This document shows, piece after piece, positions 10,086 through 17,604 of a stretch of DNA of 47,126 nt (the stretch's first letter is position 1; every line of letters starts with the position of its first letter). Source of the DNA: Bradyrhizobium sp. C9 (GTDB lineage: Bacteria > Pseudomonadota > Alphaproteobacteria > Rhizobiales > Xanthobacteraceae); the NCBI RefSeq assembly GCF_002532045.1, contig NZ_NWTG01000041.1, positions 1-47,126 of the forward strand. Reading direction: 5' to 3'. The position numbers were made by a program, and so were the translations under genes. Under the pieces are notes generated by a model. It did no database searches, had not been told where the DNA came from, and saw nothing but the letters and a program-made list of their open reading frames with translations.

Positions 10086-11024
10086 TCAGCTTCGTAGTCG
10101 ATCGAGAAATCGGAGACACTCGCGCGCCAGCTCAACGCGTTCATCCTTCGAGCGCATGACCGTGTTCGTCACATGCACGGGAATGCCGATCGCGTCGGCG
10201 TCGGCCCGGTCTTCGCGATCCATCACCAGACCATCGAGGAAGCCATAGTGCCTGACGATCGAGGCGCAGTTCGTCGCAACCCCGAGCTCGTTCATGATCT
10301 TCGCGGTCGGTCCCTTGATGGCACGGCCGCCGACCAGCGGCGAGACGGCAACGATGGGGGCCTTGGTCGCGTCCAGGGCGGTCCGGATACCGGGCACAGC
10401 CAGGATCGGATCGATGCTGAGATACGGGTTCGACGGGCAGACAATGATGGCATCGGCGGCGCCGATGGCCTGCAATGCGGCGCCGGTCGCCGTTGCACCG
10501 TTGGGGTTCTGGAATTCGATCTTCCTGACCTCGGGCCGCGCCTGCAGCTCGACGAAATAGCGTTGAAACGCGAGCTTCTGATCGGCCGTCACCACGACCG
10601 TGGCAAACGGATCGTCAGTCATCGGCAGGATGCTCGCTTCAATGCCGAGATGCGATGCAATCATGCCCGTGAAATCGGTCAAGGTTACGCCGGCGCTCAG
10701 CGCACGCGAGCGCAAGACGTGCATGGCAAGATCGCGGTCTCCCAAACGAAACCATGTCTCGCCCTTCAGGCCGCCGAGCGCCTCCATGAAGTTCCAGCTT
10801 TCGCCGGCTCGTCCCCAGCCACGCTCTTCGTCGGCAAGCTCGCCCAGCGTATAGACGACCGTGTCGATATCCGGCGAGATCGTGAGACCGAGATGCTCGA
10901 AGTCGTCGCCGGTGTTGACGATGACGGCAAGCTTGGCGCCCACCAGTCGATTGAGGCCATAGGCCAGCTTGGCGCCGCCGACCCCGCCGCAAAGCGCAAC
11001 AACGTTGAAGTCAGCGCCACTCAT
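10086..11024 (-). CDS. cofD: 2-phospho-L-lactate transferase CofD (F420-0 synthase)
   Basis: Joins the activated phospho-acid to FO, giving F420-0 or dehydro-F420-0. The 312-residue protein has the family hallmarks: VVALCGGVGGAKLAYGL at the N-terminus, VNTGDDFEHLGLTISPDIDT (about residues 36-55), the WFRLGDRDLA segment near residue 93, and CPSNPYLSIDPILAVPG near residue 198. It overlaps cofE by four bases and is separated from cofC by eight. In bacteria using PEP, a nitroreductase-type FMN domain (C-terminal FbiB) is needed to reduce the dehydro intermediate; none is fused to cofE here. Confidence 0.95.
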   Translation of the reverse strand: MSGADFNVVALCGGVGGAKLAYGLNRLVGAKLAVIVNTGDDFEHLGLTISPDIDTVVYTLGELADEERGWGRAGESWNFMEALGGLKGETWFRLGDRDLAMHVLRSRALSAGVTLTDFTGMIASHLGIEASILPMTDDPFATVVVTADQKLAFQRYFVELQARPEVRKIEFQNPNGATATGAALQAIGAADAIIVCPSNPYLSIDPILAVPGIRTALDATKAPIVAVSPLVGGRAIKGPTAKIMNELGVATNCASIVRHYGFLDGLVMDREDRADADAIGIPVHVTNTVMRSKDERVELARECLRFLDRLRS

Positions 11025-11794
11025 CGAAACATGTCCTGGCTCTTGGGCCGCGCGAGCGCGGCCGCGGGTGAGACCGGCCCGCTAAGCGTGAGGCCACGGA
11101 CGAGGATGATCGGCACCCCCTCGCCCGCCTGTCCCATCAGAAGCGAGGCCGCGCCGGCAATCTCATCGGCTATGGCGACCTCGGTGACGCGCATCGCCCG
11201 GCCGAACATGTCTGGGACGCCTATCTGGCTCAACAGCGAGGGAATGCCGGCAGCGCCGATCGCCACGCCGACGACACCATTGCGCCAGGGACGACCAAAA
11301 CTGTCGTTGATGATGATTCCAAGATTGAGGTCGCCGGCCACGTCCAGCGCGCTCTTCAGCTTCTGCGCTGATCCGTCTGGATCTTCGGGCAGCAGCAGGA
11401 CGCGCTCTTCGCCTTCACGATGCTCGATGTTCGATTGGTCGATGCCGGCGTTGGCCATGACGAAGCCTAGCCGATGCGCGGCGATGACGACGTTCGGCCG
11501 GGTCTTGACGACTTCGGCGGATTCGCGCAGCACGACCTCAAGGAAGCGCGGGTCCTTGCCGACCGTCGCCGCGAGTTCGAGCGCCTCGGGTGACGGCTCG
11601 ACGTCGCTCAGCCGAACGTACCGCCCTTCCGATTTCGAGACGATTTTCTGCGCAATGACGAGGATGTCGCCGCGCTGCAACTCGAGTGACATCGCCGCCA
11701 GGCCCTGCCTGACGAGCGCGGCAAGATCCTCGCCCGGCTCGACGCGCCGAATGTCCTGCAGGGCGATGTATTCGACTCGCGTCCCCACAGGCAT
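11021..11794 (-). CDS. cofE: F420-0:gamma-glutamyl ligase CofE
   Basis: Adds gamma-linked glutamates to F420-0. The 257-residue product has the CofE motifs LQRGDILVIAQKIVSKSEGR (about residues 39-58), the metal-binding INDSFGRPWRNGVVGVAIG (about 171-189) and a GTxxR-like C-terminal segment. The length is that of the stand-alone archaeal-type ligase; the C-terminal FMN reductase domain of mycobacterial FbiB is missing. That leaves open how a PEP-derived intermediate would be reduced, or suggests phospholactate is used. It is coupled to cofD (ATGA overlap) and starts three bases past the preceding oxidoreductase gene. Confidence 0.94.
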   Translation of the reverse strand: MPVGTRVEYIALQDIRRVEPGEDLAALVRQGLAAMSLELQRGDILVIAQKIVSKSEGRYVRLSDVEPSPEALELAATVGKDPRFLEVVLRESAEVVKTRPNVVIAAHRLGFVMANAGIDQSNIEHREGEERVLLLPEDPDGSAQKLKSALDVAGDLNLGIIINDSFGRPWRNGVVGVAIGAAGIPSLLSQIGVPDMFGRAMRVTEVAIADEIAGAASLLMGQAGEGVPIILVRGLTLSGPVSPAAALARPKSQDMFR

Positions 11795-11797
11795 CGA

Positions 11798-12457
11798 TCA
11801 GACACCCGGGCTGGCGGACAGGCCGGTGATGCGGATGCCGGCGCCGGGCACCTTGTAGCGCCGGTTGATCCCGATCAGTACGGATGTCAGCGCCTCGGCC
11901 GCCGCCGAATTCGCCAGCACGCCACCGTCGATGCCGGCCGATGCGACTTCGTTCGCGAGACCGATGACGACGTCGCGCGCCGCCTTGTCGTCGCCGAAGA
12001 CCAGAACGTCGCAATCCGCCCGGCTGCCCTGATGCAGCTTGGTTGCGCCGACATTGTGGAAAGCGGAGACGACCCGCACGCCGGGCCCGAGCAACTGCTG
12101 CGCAATCTGCGCGGCCGAGCCGGCGGACGGAAGCTGGACGACGGACACTTTCGGCGGCACCAGCGGGACCGCGGCATCGACGACGATCTTGCCTTGAACC
12201 ATGTCCTTGACTTCGTTCAACGTCGCATCATGGCTTGCAAACGGCACGGCAACGACCACGATGTCGGCAGCCTTGGCGGCGGCGGAATTGTCGTCGCCCG
12301 AGACGTCGCCGGTCATGGTCTGGGCCGTGCTCCTGGCCTTCTCCGCAGAGCGTGAACCGAGAATGACTTTGTAGCCCGCCGCAAGCCAGCATTTCGCGAG
12401 GCCGGACCCCAGGTCACCCGTTCCTCCAAGGATGGCAATCGTCGGTTTCGTATTCAT
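11798..12457 (-). CDS. npdG: F420-dependent NADP oxidoreductase (Fno/NpdG family)
   Basis: Reduces F420 with NADPH, supplying F420H2 to F420-dependent enzymes. The 219-residue protein opens with a Rossmann loop, TIAILGGTGDLGSGLAKCW, followed by LGSRSAEKA, where the serine and arginines suit the NADP 2'-phosphate. It continues with VVVAVPFASH and the conserved VSAFHNVGA segment near residue 135. It lies between the pxpA-like gene and cofE, so cofactor synthesis and cofactor reduction are expressed together. This is strong evidence that F420 made here is used for reductions in the same pathway. Confidence 0.9.
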   Translation of the reverse strand: MNTKPTIAILGGTGDLGSGLAKCWLAAGYKVILGSRSAEKARSTAQTMTGDVSGDDNSAAAKAADIVVVAVPFASHDATLNEVKDMVQGKIVVDAAVPLVPPKVSVVQLPSAGSAAQIAQQLLGPGVRVVSAFHNVGATKLHQGSRADCDVLVFGDDKAARDVVIGLANEVASAGIDGGVLANSAAAEALTSVLIGINRRYKVPGAGIRITGLSASPGV

Positions 12458-12478
12458 GTCTCGGTGGCCTTTCCAGGA

Positions 12479-13255
12479 TTAGTCGAGGGGCATTTCGGTG
12501 AGCGGCACGAGCTTGACGCCGGCCTTTTCGAGGCCCTCGCGCACGGCACGGGCTGTCGCGACGCCCGTGGGCTCATCGCCATGGACGCACAGCGAGTGAA
12601 CCTTGCATGTGATCTTCTTGCCGTTGCGGGAGGTGATGGTGTTGTTCAACACCATATCGAGCACCTGCCGGGTGGCGACCGCCGCGTCCTTGATGACCGA
12701 GCCCGCAATCTTGCGCGATGTCAGATTGCCGTCGTCGTCGTACTGGCGATCGCAGAAGCCTTCGATTGCGACGGGAAGTCCGAGCTTGCGGCCGGCCTTC
12801 TCCATCTCGGACCCCGCGAGAGCCACATAGATGATGCGCGGATCGACGGCCTTGATGGCGCGGCCGATGGCAAGCGCGTATTCCGCGTCTTCGGCGGCCA
12901 TGTTGTTGAGCGCGCCGTGCGGCTTGAGGTGGGTGACCCGCTCGCCTTCGTACGCCGCCATCGCCTGCAGCGCGCCAATCTGGTAGGCGACCATGTATTC
13001 GAGGTCATCGGGGCGCATATCGATGCGCCGGCGCCCGAAGCCCCAGAGATCGTTGAAACCGGGATGCGCACCGATCGTGACGCCGAGACGCTTGGCTTCG
13101 CGCACGATGTTGCGCATCACCCGCGGGTCGCCGGCGTGAAAGCCGCAGGCGATATTCGCCGATCCGATGATCTCAAGGATTCCCGCATCGTCACCGACGT
13201 CGTAGGCGCCGAACCCTTCGGCCATGTCGGCGTTCAAGTTGATCGATATGGTCAT
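12479..13255 (-). CDS. pxpA: LamB/YcsF family protein (5-oxoprolinase subunit A-like)
   Basis: A 258-residue LamB/YcsF protein. MTISINLNADMAEGFGAYDV, the ANIACGFHAGDPRVM segment (about 34-48) and HLKPHGALNNMAAED near residue 110 are diagnostic. In PxpABC this subunit helps open the 5-oxoproline ring with ATP, but needs the PxpB and PxpC kinase subunits. Neither lies in this window, so the protein may act on another lactam, or work with subunits coded elsewhere. It is the first gene of the cof operon, 21 bases upstream of npdG, with a good GAGGTGA site before its ATG and a clear promoter/operator upstream. The symbol is by family, not by proven function. Confidence 0.85.
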   Translation of the reverse strand: MTISINLNADMAEGFGAYDVGDDAGILEIIGSANIACGFHAGDPRVMRNIVREAKRLGVTIGAHPGFNDLWGFGRRRIDMRPDDLEYMVAYQIGALQAMAAYEGERVTHLKPHGALNNMAAEDAEYALAIGRAIKAVDPRIIYVALAGSEMEKAGRKLGLPVAIEGFCDRQYDDDGNLTSRKIAGSVIKDAAVATRQVLDMVLNNTITSRNGKKITCKVHSLCVHGDEPTGVATARAVREGLEKAGVKLVPLTEMPLD

Positions 13256-13275
13256 CCGTCACCTCGTCTGCTTGA

Positions 13276-13304
13276 GCTATAATGTCCTATCATTAGTACG
13301 ACAA
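13276..13304 (-). promoter_or_regulatory. Promoter of the pxpA-like/cof operon with CTATC-N8-GATAG operator in the spacer
   Basis: Read leftward, the -35 is TTGTCG (13304-13299), the spacer is exactly 17 bases, and the -10 is TATAGC (13281-13276), about 20 bases before the pxpA-like start. The spacer and -35 are occupied by the 18-bp motif CTATCATTAGTACGACAA (plus strand 13287-13304). A repressor bound there would block RNA polymerase. The first 17 bases match the motif at the CoA-transferase promoter at 15 of 17 positions. Attribution to the nearby GntR regulator is inference. Confidence 0.65.
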
Positions 13305-13389
13305 TCCCTTTTGCAAACAATTTTTCCCGCTTTTCCGAAGGTCGCCTTTGGCAGCGACCACGGCAGGCGGTCGCCTCACGATATCCGTA

Positions 13390-13418
13390 TTGAACCATCA
13401 TCCCAATGATAGTATGTA
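13390..13418 (+). promoter_or_regulatory. dpaL promoter with CTATC-N8-GATGG operator in the spacer
   Basis: A plus-strand -35 TTGAAC (13390-13395), 17-base spacer and weak -10 TATGTA (13413-13418). The 18-bp motif on the minus strand, CTATCATTGGGATGATGG (13395-13412), fills the spacer, the same arrangement as at the opposite-facing pxpA-like promoter about 100 bases away. The two operators sit in the 256-base intergenic region between the divergent operons, so one regulator could control both and might loop the DNA. The -10 is poor by consensus, which would suit a tightly controlled promoter. Confidence 0.55.
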
Positions 13419-13511
13419 TCCCCCACCCTGGCAAGCTACGCTGCCCGATGACTCCACGTCCGATCAGCGGCGGCAGCCCCACCAAACAACTCATCGCGAA
13501 GGCCGGTTCGA

Positions 13512-14699
13512 ATGTTCCTGTCGAATACAAGTTCATCCCACGACCAACCGCTCGACCCGGCGGATGCCGCCACGCTGTCGCGTGAAGAAGCCCGCGAAGT
13601 CGAGCGCTTGCTAAGCTTCCGGCCGAACCACGCGGAAACGCCGCTGCGATCGCTGCCGGCGCTCGCCCGCGAATTCGAGGTGAAGTCCATCCACATCAAG
13701 GACGAATCGCATCGACTCGGCCTCGGCAGCTTTAAGGCACTGGGCGGATCCTACGCTGTTGTCAGGCTACTGCTGGAGCATGCCGGCAACAAGCTGGGCC
13801 GCGCGGTGGACATCAGCGAGATCGGGACGCCTGCGATACGCGAGATCGCGCGCGGCCTGACAGTCGGCTGCGCCACCGACGGAAATCACGGGCGATCGGT
13901 CGCGGCCGGCGCGCAGATGGTCGGAGCCAAGGCGGTCATTTTCGTGCATTCCGGCGTCACGGACGAGCGCGTACAGGCGATTGCCCGCTTCGGCGCGGAA
14001 ATCGTTCGGGTGCCCGGCACCTACGACGACTCCGTCGCGGTCGCCGACAAGGTCTGCCAGGACAATCGCTGGATCGTCGTCTCGGATACGTCCTGGCCCG
14101 GCTACGAGCGCATCCCCGGACTGGTCATGCAGGGCTACACGGCGATGCTGAACGAGATCCTCCGGCAGCAGCCTGAGGCACCGACCCACGTCTTCATCCA
14201 GGCCGGCGTCGGCGGCCTCGCAGCCGCAGTCGCGGGTTACTTTGATGTCGTCTTCGGCAAGAGCCGGCCAAAATTTGTAGTCGTAGAGCCCGAACGGGCT
14301 GCCTGCCTCTATCAAAGCGCCATCGCGGGCGCGCCGATCAAGATCGCCCATGGCGAGCCGACGATCATGGCGATGCTCGAATGCTACGAGCCTTCTCTGG
14401 TTGCGTGGCGCATCCTGTCGCGGAAGGCGGACGCGTTCATGATGGTCAGCGAGGAAGGGGCCGCGGTAGCGATGCGCCGGCTCGCACACCCGACAAGCAA
14501 CGATCCGGCCATTGTGGCCGGCGAAAGCGGCGCTGCCGGATTGGCCGGCCTTTGGCGCGCCGCCAAGAGCAGCACCGCGCGTGAATCGCTGGGCCTGAAC
14601 CAGGCATCGCGTGTGCTGCTGATCAACACTGAAGGCGCGACCGACCAGAAGCGCTACACGGAAATCGTAGGGGCTTCGCCGGCGAGCGTCCTCGCCTAG
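13512..14699 (+). CDS. dpaL: Diaminopropionate ammonia-lyase
   Basis: A 395-residue fold-type II PLP enzyme of the diaminopropionate ammonia-lyase family, which converts 2,3-diaminopropionate to pyruvate and two ammonia. Visible features are the Schiff-base lysine K75 in LGLGSFKALGGSYAV, GCATDGNHGRSVAAGAQMVG (substrate loop), YDDSV, and the phosphate-binding QAGVGGLAAAVAGYF near residue 225. Upstream GAAGG supports the ATG at 13512. It is transcribed alone, divergent from the pxpA-like/cof operon, and ends at a shared hairpin with the GntR gene. Related enzymes also eliminate from other beta-substituted alanines, so the true substrate could be such a derivative. Confidence 0.9.
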   Translation: MFLSNTSSSHDQPLDPADAATLSREEAREVERLLSFRPNHAETPLRSLPALAREFEVKSIHIKDESHRLGLGSFKALGGSYAVVRLLLEHAGNKLGRAVDISEIGTPAIREIARGLTVGCATDGNHGRSVAAGAQMVGAKAVIFVHSGVTDERVQAIARFGAEIVRVPGTYDDSVAVADKVCQDNRWIVVSDTSWPGYERIPGLVMQGYTAMLNEILRQQPEAPTHVFIQAGVGGLAAAVAGYFDVVFGKSRPKFVVVEPERAACLYQSAIAGAPIKIAHGEPTIMAMLECYEPSLVAWRILSRKADAFMMVSEEGAAVAMRRLAHPTSNDPAIVAGESGAAGLAGLWRAAKSSTARESLGLNQASRVLLINTEGATDQKRYTEIVGASPASVLA

Positions 14700-14708
14700 C
14701 GACAATAC

Positions 14709-14731
14709 GGAGCGGGCCTTGCGCCCGCTCC
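14709..14731. terminator. Hairpin between convergent dpaL and GntR genes
   Basis: A nine-bp perfect stem GGAGCGGGC / GCCCGCTCC with a five-base loop CTTGC in the 36-base gap between the dpaL stop and the GntR-gene stop. Neither side has a long T-run, so termination would be moderate, but position and strength suit a bidirectional terminator. Confidence 0.65.
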
Positions 14732-14735
14732 TTCG

Positions 14736-15512
14736 TCAGGCCTTCGTTCGCTTCTTCGACTTTTCGAGAAGATCGGAACGAAGCGCGAAACAACTGCGGT
14801 GATAGTGGATGTTGGCGACATAGACCGCGATGTCGTTGCTGTCGACCAGCACCAGGCGACAATCGGCGGTTGGTTCACCGAGGCCGATCTTGAGCAGCTC
14901 GGCCGTCTCGGGATCAGCCACGCCGATCGTCACGACCTGATGAGCATGGGCGAGCGTGATGTCGTCCATCTCCATGATCTTCGTCAGCGCGGCGGTGTGG
15001 GTGAAGCGCTTGCGGTCCTTGAGGTAGAGATTGCGCGCCAGATGGAGGTTGACGACAGAGAACGGCTCGTCCTCGTTGTACTGCACGCTTCTGAGAAAGG
15101 CGTAGCCGGCAGCGGGCTTCCCTTCATGCGCGGCGAGCCGGGGCGGCTCCGCATTCTCCTCGACATAGACGCGCTTGAGGACGTTGTTCCTGACGGAATC
15201 GACCATCGACTCGAAATCGTTGGCGAGGTTCAGCCAGTGACGATTCTTGGGTCTTCCGGACACGAAGGTCCCGCGCCCCTGCTGCGCATCGAGGAGTCCC
15301 TCGTTCCGCAACATCTCGATCGCCTGCCGGACCGTAACGCGCGCGACGCCGAATTCGGTTTCGAGCTCCTCGATGGTCGAGATCTTGTCGCCCTCTTGCC
15401 ACTGCCCGGACTCGACCCGCTGACGCATCACCGATGCGACCTGCACGTAGAGGGGGACCCGGCTGCGCTCGTAGTTTGGGACTAGCTTATTCATGATAGT
15501 AAGATAGTCCAT
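14736..15512 (-). CDS. GntR family transcriptional regulator (HutC/UTRA type)
   Basis: A 258-residue regulator. The N-terminal winged helix includes SRVPLYVQVASVMRQRVESG and the recognition part FGVARVTVRQAIEMLRNEGLL (about residues 55-75); QQGRGTFV closes the wing. The C-terminal 150 residues fit a UTRA ligand-binding domain. It lies in the centre of the island, 36 bases downstream of the molybdenum hydroxylase operon and convergent with dpaL, so it is the natural candidate to bind the CTATC-N8-GATAG sites. Start is uncertain: ATG 15512 or ATG 15494 (MNKLVPNYERS); neither has a good ribosome binding site. One operator copy covers the second start, suggesting autoregulation. Confidence 0.9.
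   Translation of the reverse strand: MDYLTIMNKLVPNYERSRVPLYVQVASVMRQRVESGQWQEGDKISTIEELETEFGVARVTVRQAIEMLRNEGLLDAQQGRGTFVSGRPKNRHWLNLANDFESMVDSVRNNVLKRVYVEENAEPPRLAAHEGKPAAGYAFLRSVQYNEDEPFSVVNLHLARNLYLKDRKRFTHTAALTKIMEMDDITLAHAHQVVTIGVADPETAELLKIGLGEPTADCRLVLVDSNDIAVYVANIHYHRSCFALRSDLLEKSKKRTKA
15482..15499 (-). promoter_or_regulatory. CTATC-N8-GCTAG operator copy at the GntR gene start
   Basis: Minus-strand CTATCATGAATAAGCTAG spans the possible ATG at 15494, with another CTATC directly upstream on the same strand (ACTATCTTACTATCAT, an 8-base direct repeat). A site here would let the regulator repress its own expression. The right half-site is less conserved than in the other copies. Confidence 0.5.
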
Positions 15513-15547
15513 TTCATCGCTGAAGGCGAGTTTTTATCGCCGAACAA

Positions 15548-16768
15548 CTAGGATCGTCGCAACAGCCATCGAAGCGCTCGTCTCACATAATCCAACGCCA
15601 TCGATCGCATGAGCGCGCCGGCGTCGAATTCCTCAACCATGGCCGGCTCACCCTCGCCTCCCCCCGATCGATGGGAGAGCCGCGTCTCGAGGTTCTGGAC
15701 AAAGACGGCAATGATTCGTCCGGCCACGTCCTGAATCAGGCCGGAGCGGCTGAACTGCGCCAGCGCCCCGGTCAGAGTAAAGCCAATGGTGAGATCGACC
15801 CGGGTCTGGTCTGCCAGCTCACCCGGCTTGACGGCATAGCCGATCAAACCGCGGGTCGAGGAGTTGCTGCGCTTGTCCTTGCCTGCGCCGACGATCGTGC
15901 CGGTGCGGGTCGCATCATCGCGCGTCACATCGGCGATGCCTTGAAATTCGGCAGAGATCGGCCCGACCTTGATCTTGATCTGGCCGTCGACATGACCGTC
16001 GACCGGCTCTCCGGCCAGCGATGCGCCCGGCAGGCAGGCGGCGACCGCGCCGATGTCGGCGAAGAAATTCCAGACGTCGTCGACCGGATGCCCGACAGTG
16101 AAGCTCTGCGTGAAGGTCGTTTGCGGCTTCCAGCTCGTATCCCTGAGCGAGACCGCAGACGCTGCCGGCGCTTCCGCCTTTTTCGCAGTTGGGGCGGCGT
16201 TTGCCTTGGGCCGAACGGAGGCTGGGGTCACCGCGGTCGCGTTGCCGGAGCCCGACGGTCCAAGACGCGTCCGGTTTCCGTTTGGGATCGCCGCGATCCC
16301 TCGTCCTCTGCGGTCCGCGATCACACCCTGGATGGCGCGGACGATGCCGACATAGCCGGTGCAGCGACAAAGGTTTCCGCTCATGGCCACCCGGATATCG
16401 CGCTCGCTGGGGTCCTGCATGCGCAGCACGACGTCGCGCGCCGAGACGACCATCCCAGGCGTGCAGTAGCCGCATTGAAGGCCGTGTTCCCTTGTGAAAG
16501 CCGCACGCAGTTCGCGCGTGATCTCGTCGTCGTCGAGCCCCTCGATCGTCGTGACGTCGGCTTGCTGGCAGGCCAACGCGAAGGTGATGCAGGAGCGCGT
16601 CGGCACACCATCGACAAGCAGCGTGCATGCGCCGCAGACGCCATGCTCGCAGCCCAGATGGGTGCCGGTCAGATTGAGCTTCTCGCGGAGAAAGTCCGCT
16701 AGATGCGTCCGCGGCTGGATCTCCGCGCTGACGGCGCTCCCGTTGACATTGAGGTTGCAGGTGCTCAT
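15548..16768 (-). CDS. Molybdenum hydroxylase iron-sulfur subunit fused to a CoxG-like domain
   Basis: A 406-residue fusion. Residues 1 to about 160 are the small subunit of xanthine-dehydrogenase-family hydroxylases. A plant-type 2Fe-2S site uses C40, C45, C48 and C60 (GCEHGVCGAC), and a second cluster uses C99, C102, C134 and C136 (QCGYC and CRC). A proline/alanine-rich linker (about 160-205) leads to a CoxG/SRPBCC domain (about 215-370), with FTVGHPVDDVWNFFADIGAV and ACLPGASL visible. CoxG is known to anchor CO dehydrogenase to the membrane and to help link it to quinone reduction; normally it is a separate protein. Basic and hydrophobic residues end the protein. The start overlaps the FAD-subunit stop by four bases. 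Confidence 0.9.
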   Translation of the reverse strand: MSTCNLNVNGSAVSAEIQPRTHLADFLREKLNLTGTHLGCEHGVCGACTLLVDGVPTRSCITFALACQQADVTTIEGLDDDEITRELRAAFTREHGLQCGYCTPGMVVSARDVVLRMQDPSERDIRVAMSGNLCRCTGYVGIVRAIQGVIADRRGRGIAAIPNGNRTRLGPSGSGNATAVTPASVRPKANAAPTAKKAEAPAASAVSLRDTSWKPQTTFTQSFTVGHPVDDVWNFFADIGAVAACLPGASLAGEPVDGHVDGQIKIKVGPISAEFQGIADVTRDDATRTGTIVGAGKDKRSNSSTRGLIGYAVKPGELADQTRVDLTIGFTLTGALAQFSRSGLIQDVAGRIIAVFVQNLETRLSHRSGGGEGEPAMVEEFDAGALMRSMALDYVRRALRWLLRRS

Positions 16769-17604
16769 TGCGGCCGCGCCTGCTCGATCGCACGGCGCAG
16801 CGCGGCGACATGAGTTTGCTTATCCAGGGGATCGACCATCCCTGCCTTCTCCAGAATCTCGCCGACGGCCCCGCCGTCGAAACTGTCGCTCGGCCGCGGC
16901 GCGCGGCCGTCACCGATCACATCGCTTGCCGTGGCAATGACGACCGGACGGCTCTCCGTTGCGCCAATCACCGCACGGCTGACGCCGCGATCGGGGTCGG
17001 TCATGAACGCGCCGATCGCGTGGGCAAACTCGCCGGTCTTGCGGCAGCTCTTGTAATAGCCCCAGCGCGCCGATTTACTCAGTCGCGGCACCACGACGCG
17101 AACGAGAACTTCGCCTGGGCGCAGGTCGGCTTCAAGCGCGCCCACCATGTAGTCCTCAACGGCCACGGTCCGCTCACCGGCCGGGCCGCGCAACACGACT
17201 TTCGCGCCGACCGCGGCGAGGATCGAGTGCCAGTCAGCCGACGGATCAGCATGAGTCAGGCTTCCGCCGATGGTGCCGCGATTGCGCACCGCGCGATATG
17301 CGATGCCGTTGGCCACCGTCGGTAGCGCACCGCGCGTGACGTCGGTGACGCGGAGATCCTCGATATCGGCATGCGTGACGCAAGCCCCGATCGAGATTTC
17401 GTCCGCCCCGTCACTGAAACAACGCAGCTCTTCGATCCCGGTCAGGTCGACGATCAGATCGGGCTGCACGAGCCTGAGATTCAACATCGGCCCGAGCGAC
17501 TGGCTCCCGGCCATCATCTTGACGGTCCGGCTGTCGTCCGCGATGAGCCTGATCACCGCATCGACCGCATCGGGGCGCGCATAGTCGAAATTGACAGGTT
17601 TCAC
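16765..17604 (-). CDS. Molybdenum hydroxylase FAD-binding subunit (CoxM-like)
   Basis: Medium subunit of the molybdenum hydroxylase, 279 residues. FAD-binding motifs are MMAGSQSLGPMLNLRLVQPD (about residues 30-50) and the second loop AVRNRGTIGGSLTHADPSAD (about 105-125). The C-terminal domain has the GATESRPVVI region typical of CoxM/CutM. It passes electrons from the iron-sulfur clusters of the small subunit to an acceptor. Translationally coupled to both neighbours by four-base overlaps, so the three subunits are made in fixed ratio. Confidence 0.93.
   Translation of the reverse strand: MKPVNFDYARPDAVDAVIRLIADDSRTVKMMAGSQSLGPMLNLRLVQPDLIVDLTGIEELRCFSDGADEISIGACVTHADIEDLRVTDVTRGALPTVANGIAYRAVRNRGTIGGSLTHADPSADWHSILAAVGAKVVLRGPAGERTVAVEDYMVGALEADLRPGEVLVRVVVPRLSKSARWGYYKSCRKTGEFAHAIGAFMTDPDRGVSRAVIGATESRPVVIATASDVIGDGRAPRPSDSFDGGAVGEILEKAGMVDPLDKQTHVAALRRAIEQARPQ

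Noticed and set aside
14709..14731. Small RNA or repeat element
   Set aside because: The short hairpin lies between two convergent stops and is explained as a terminator.
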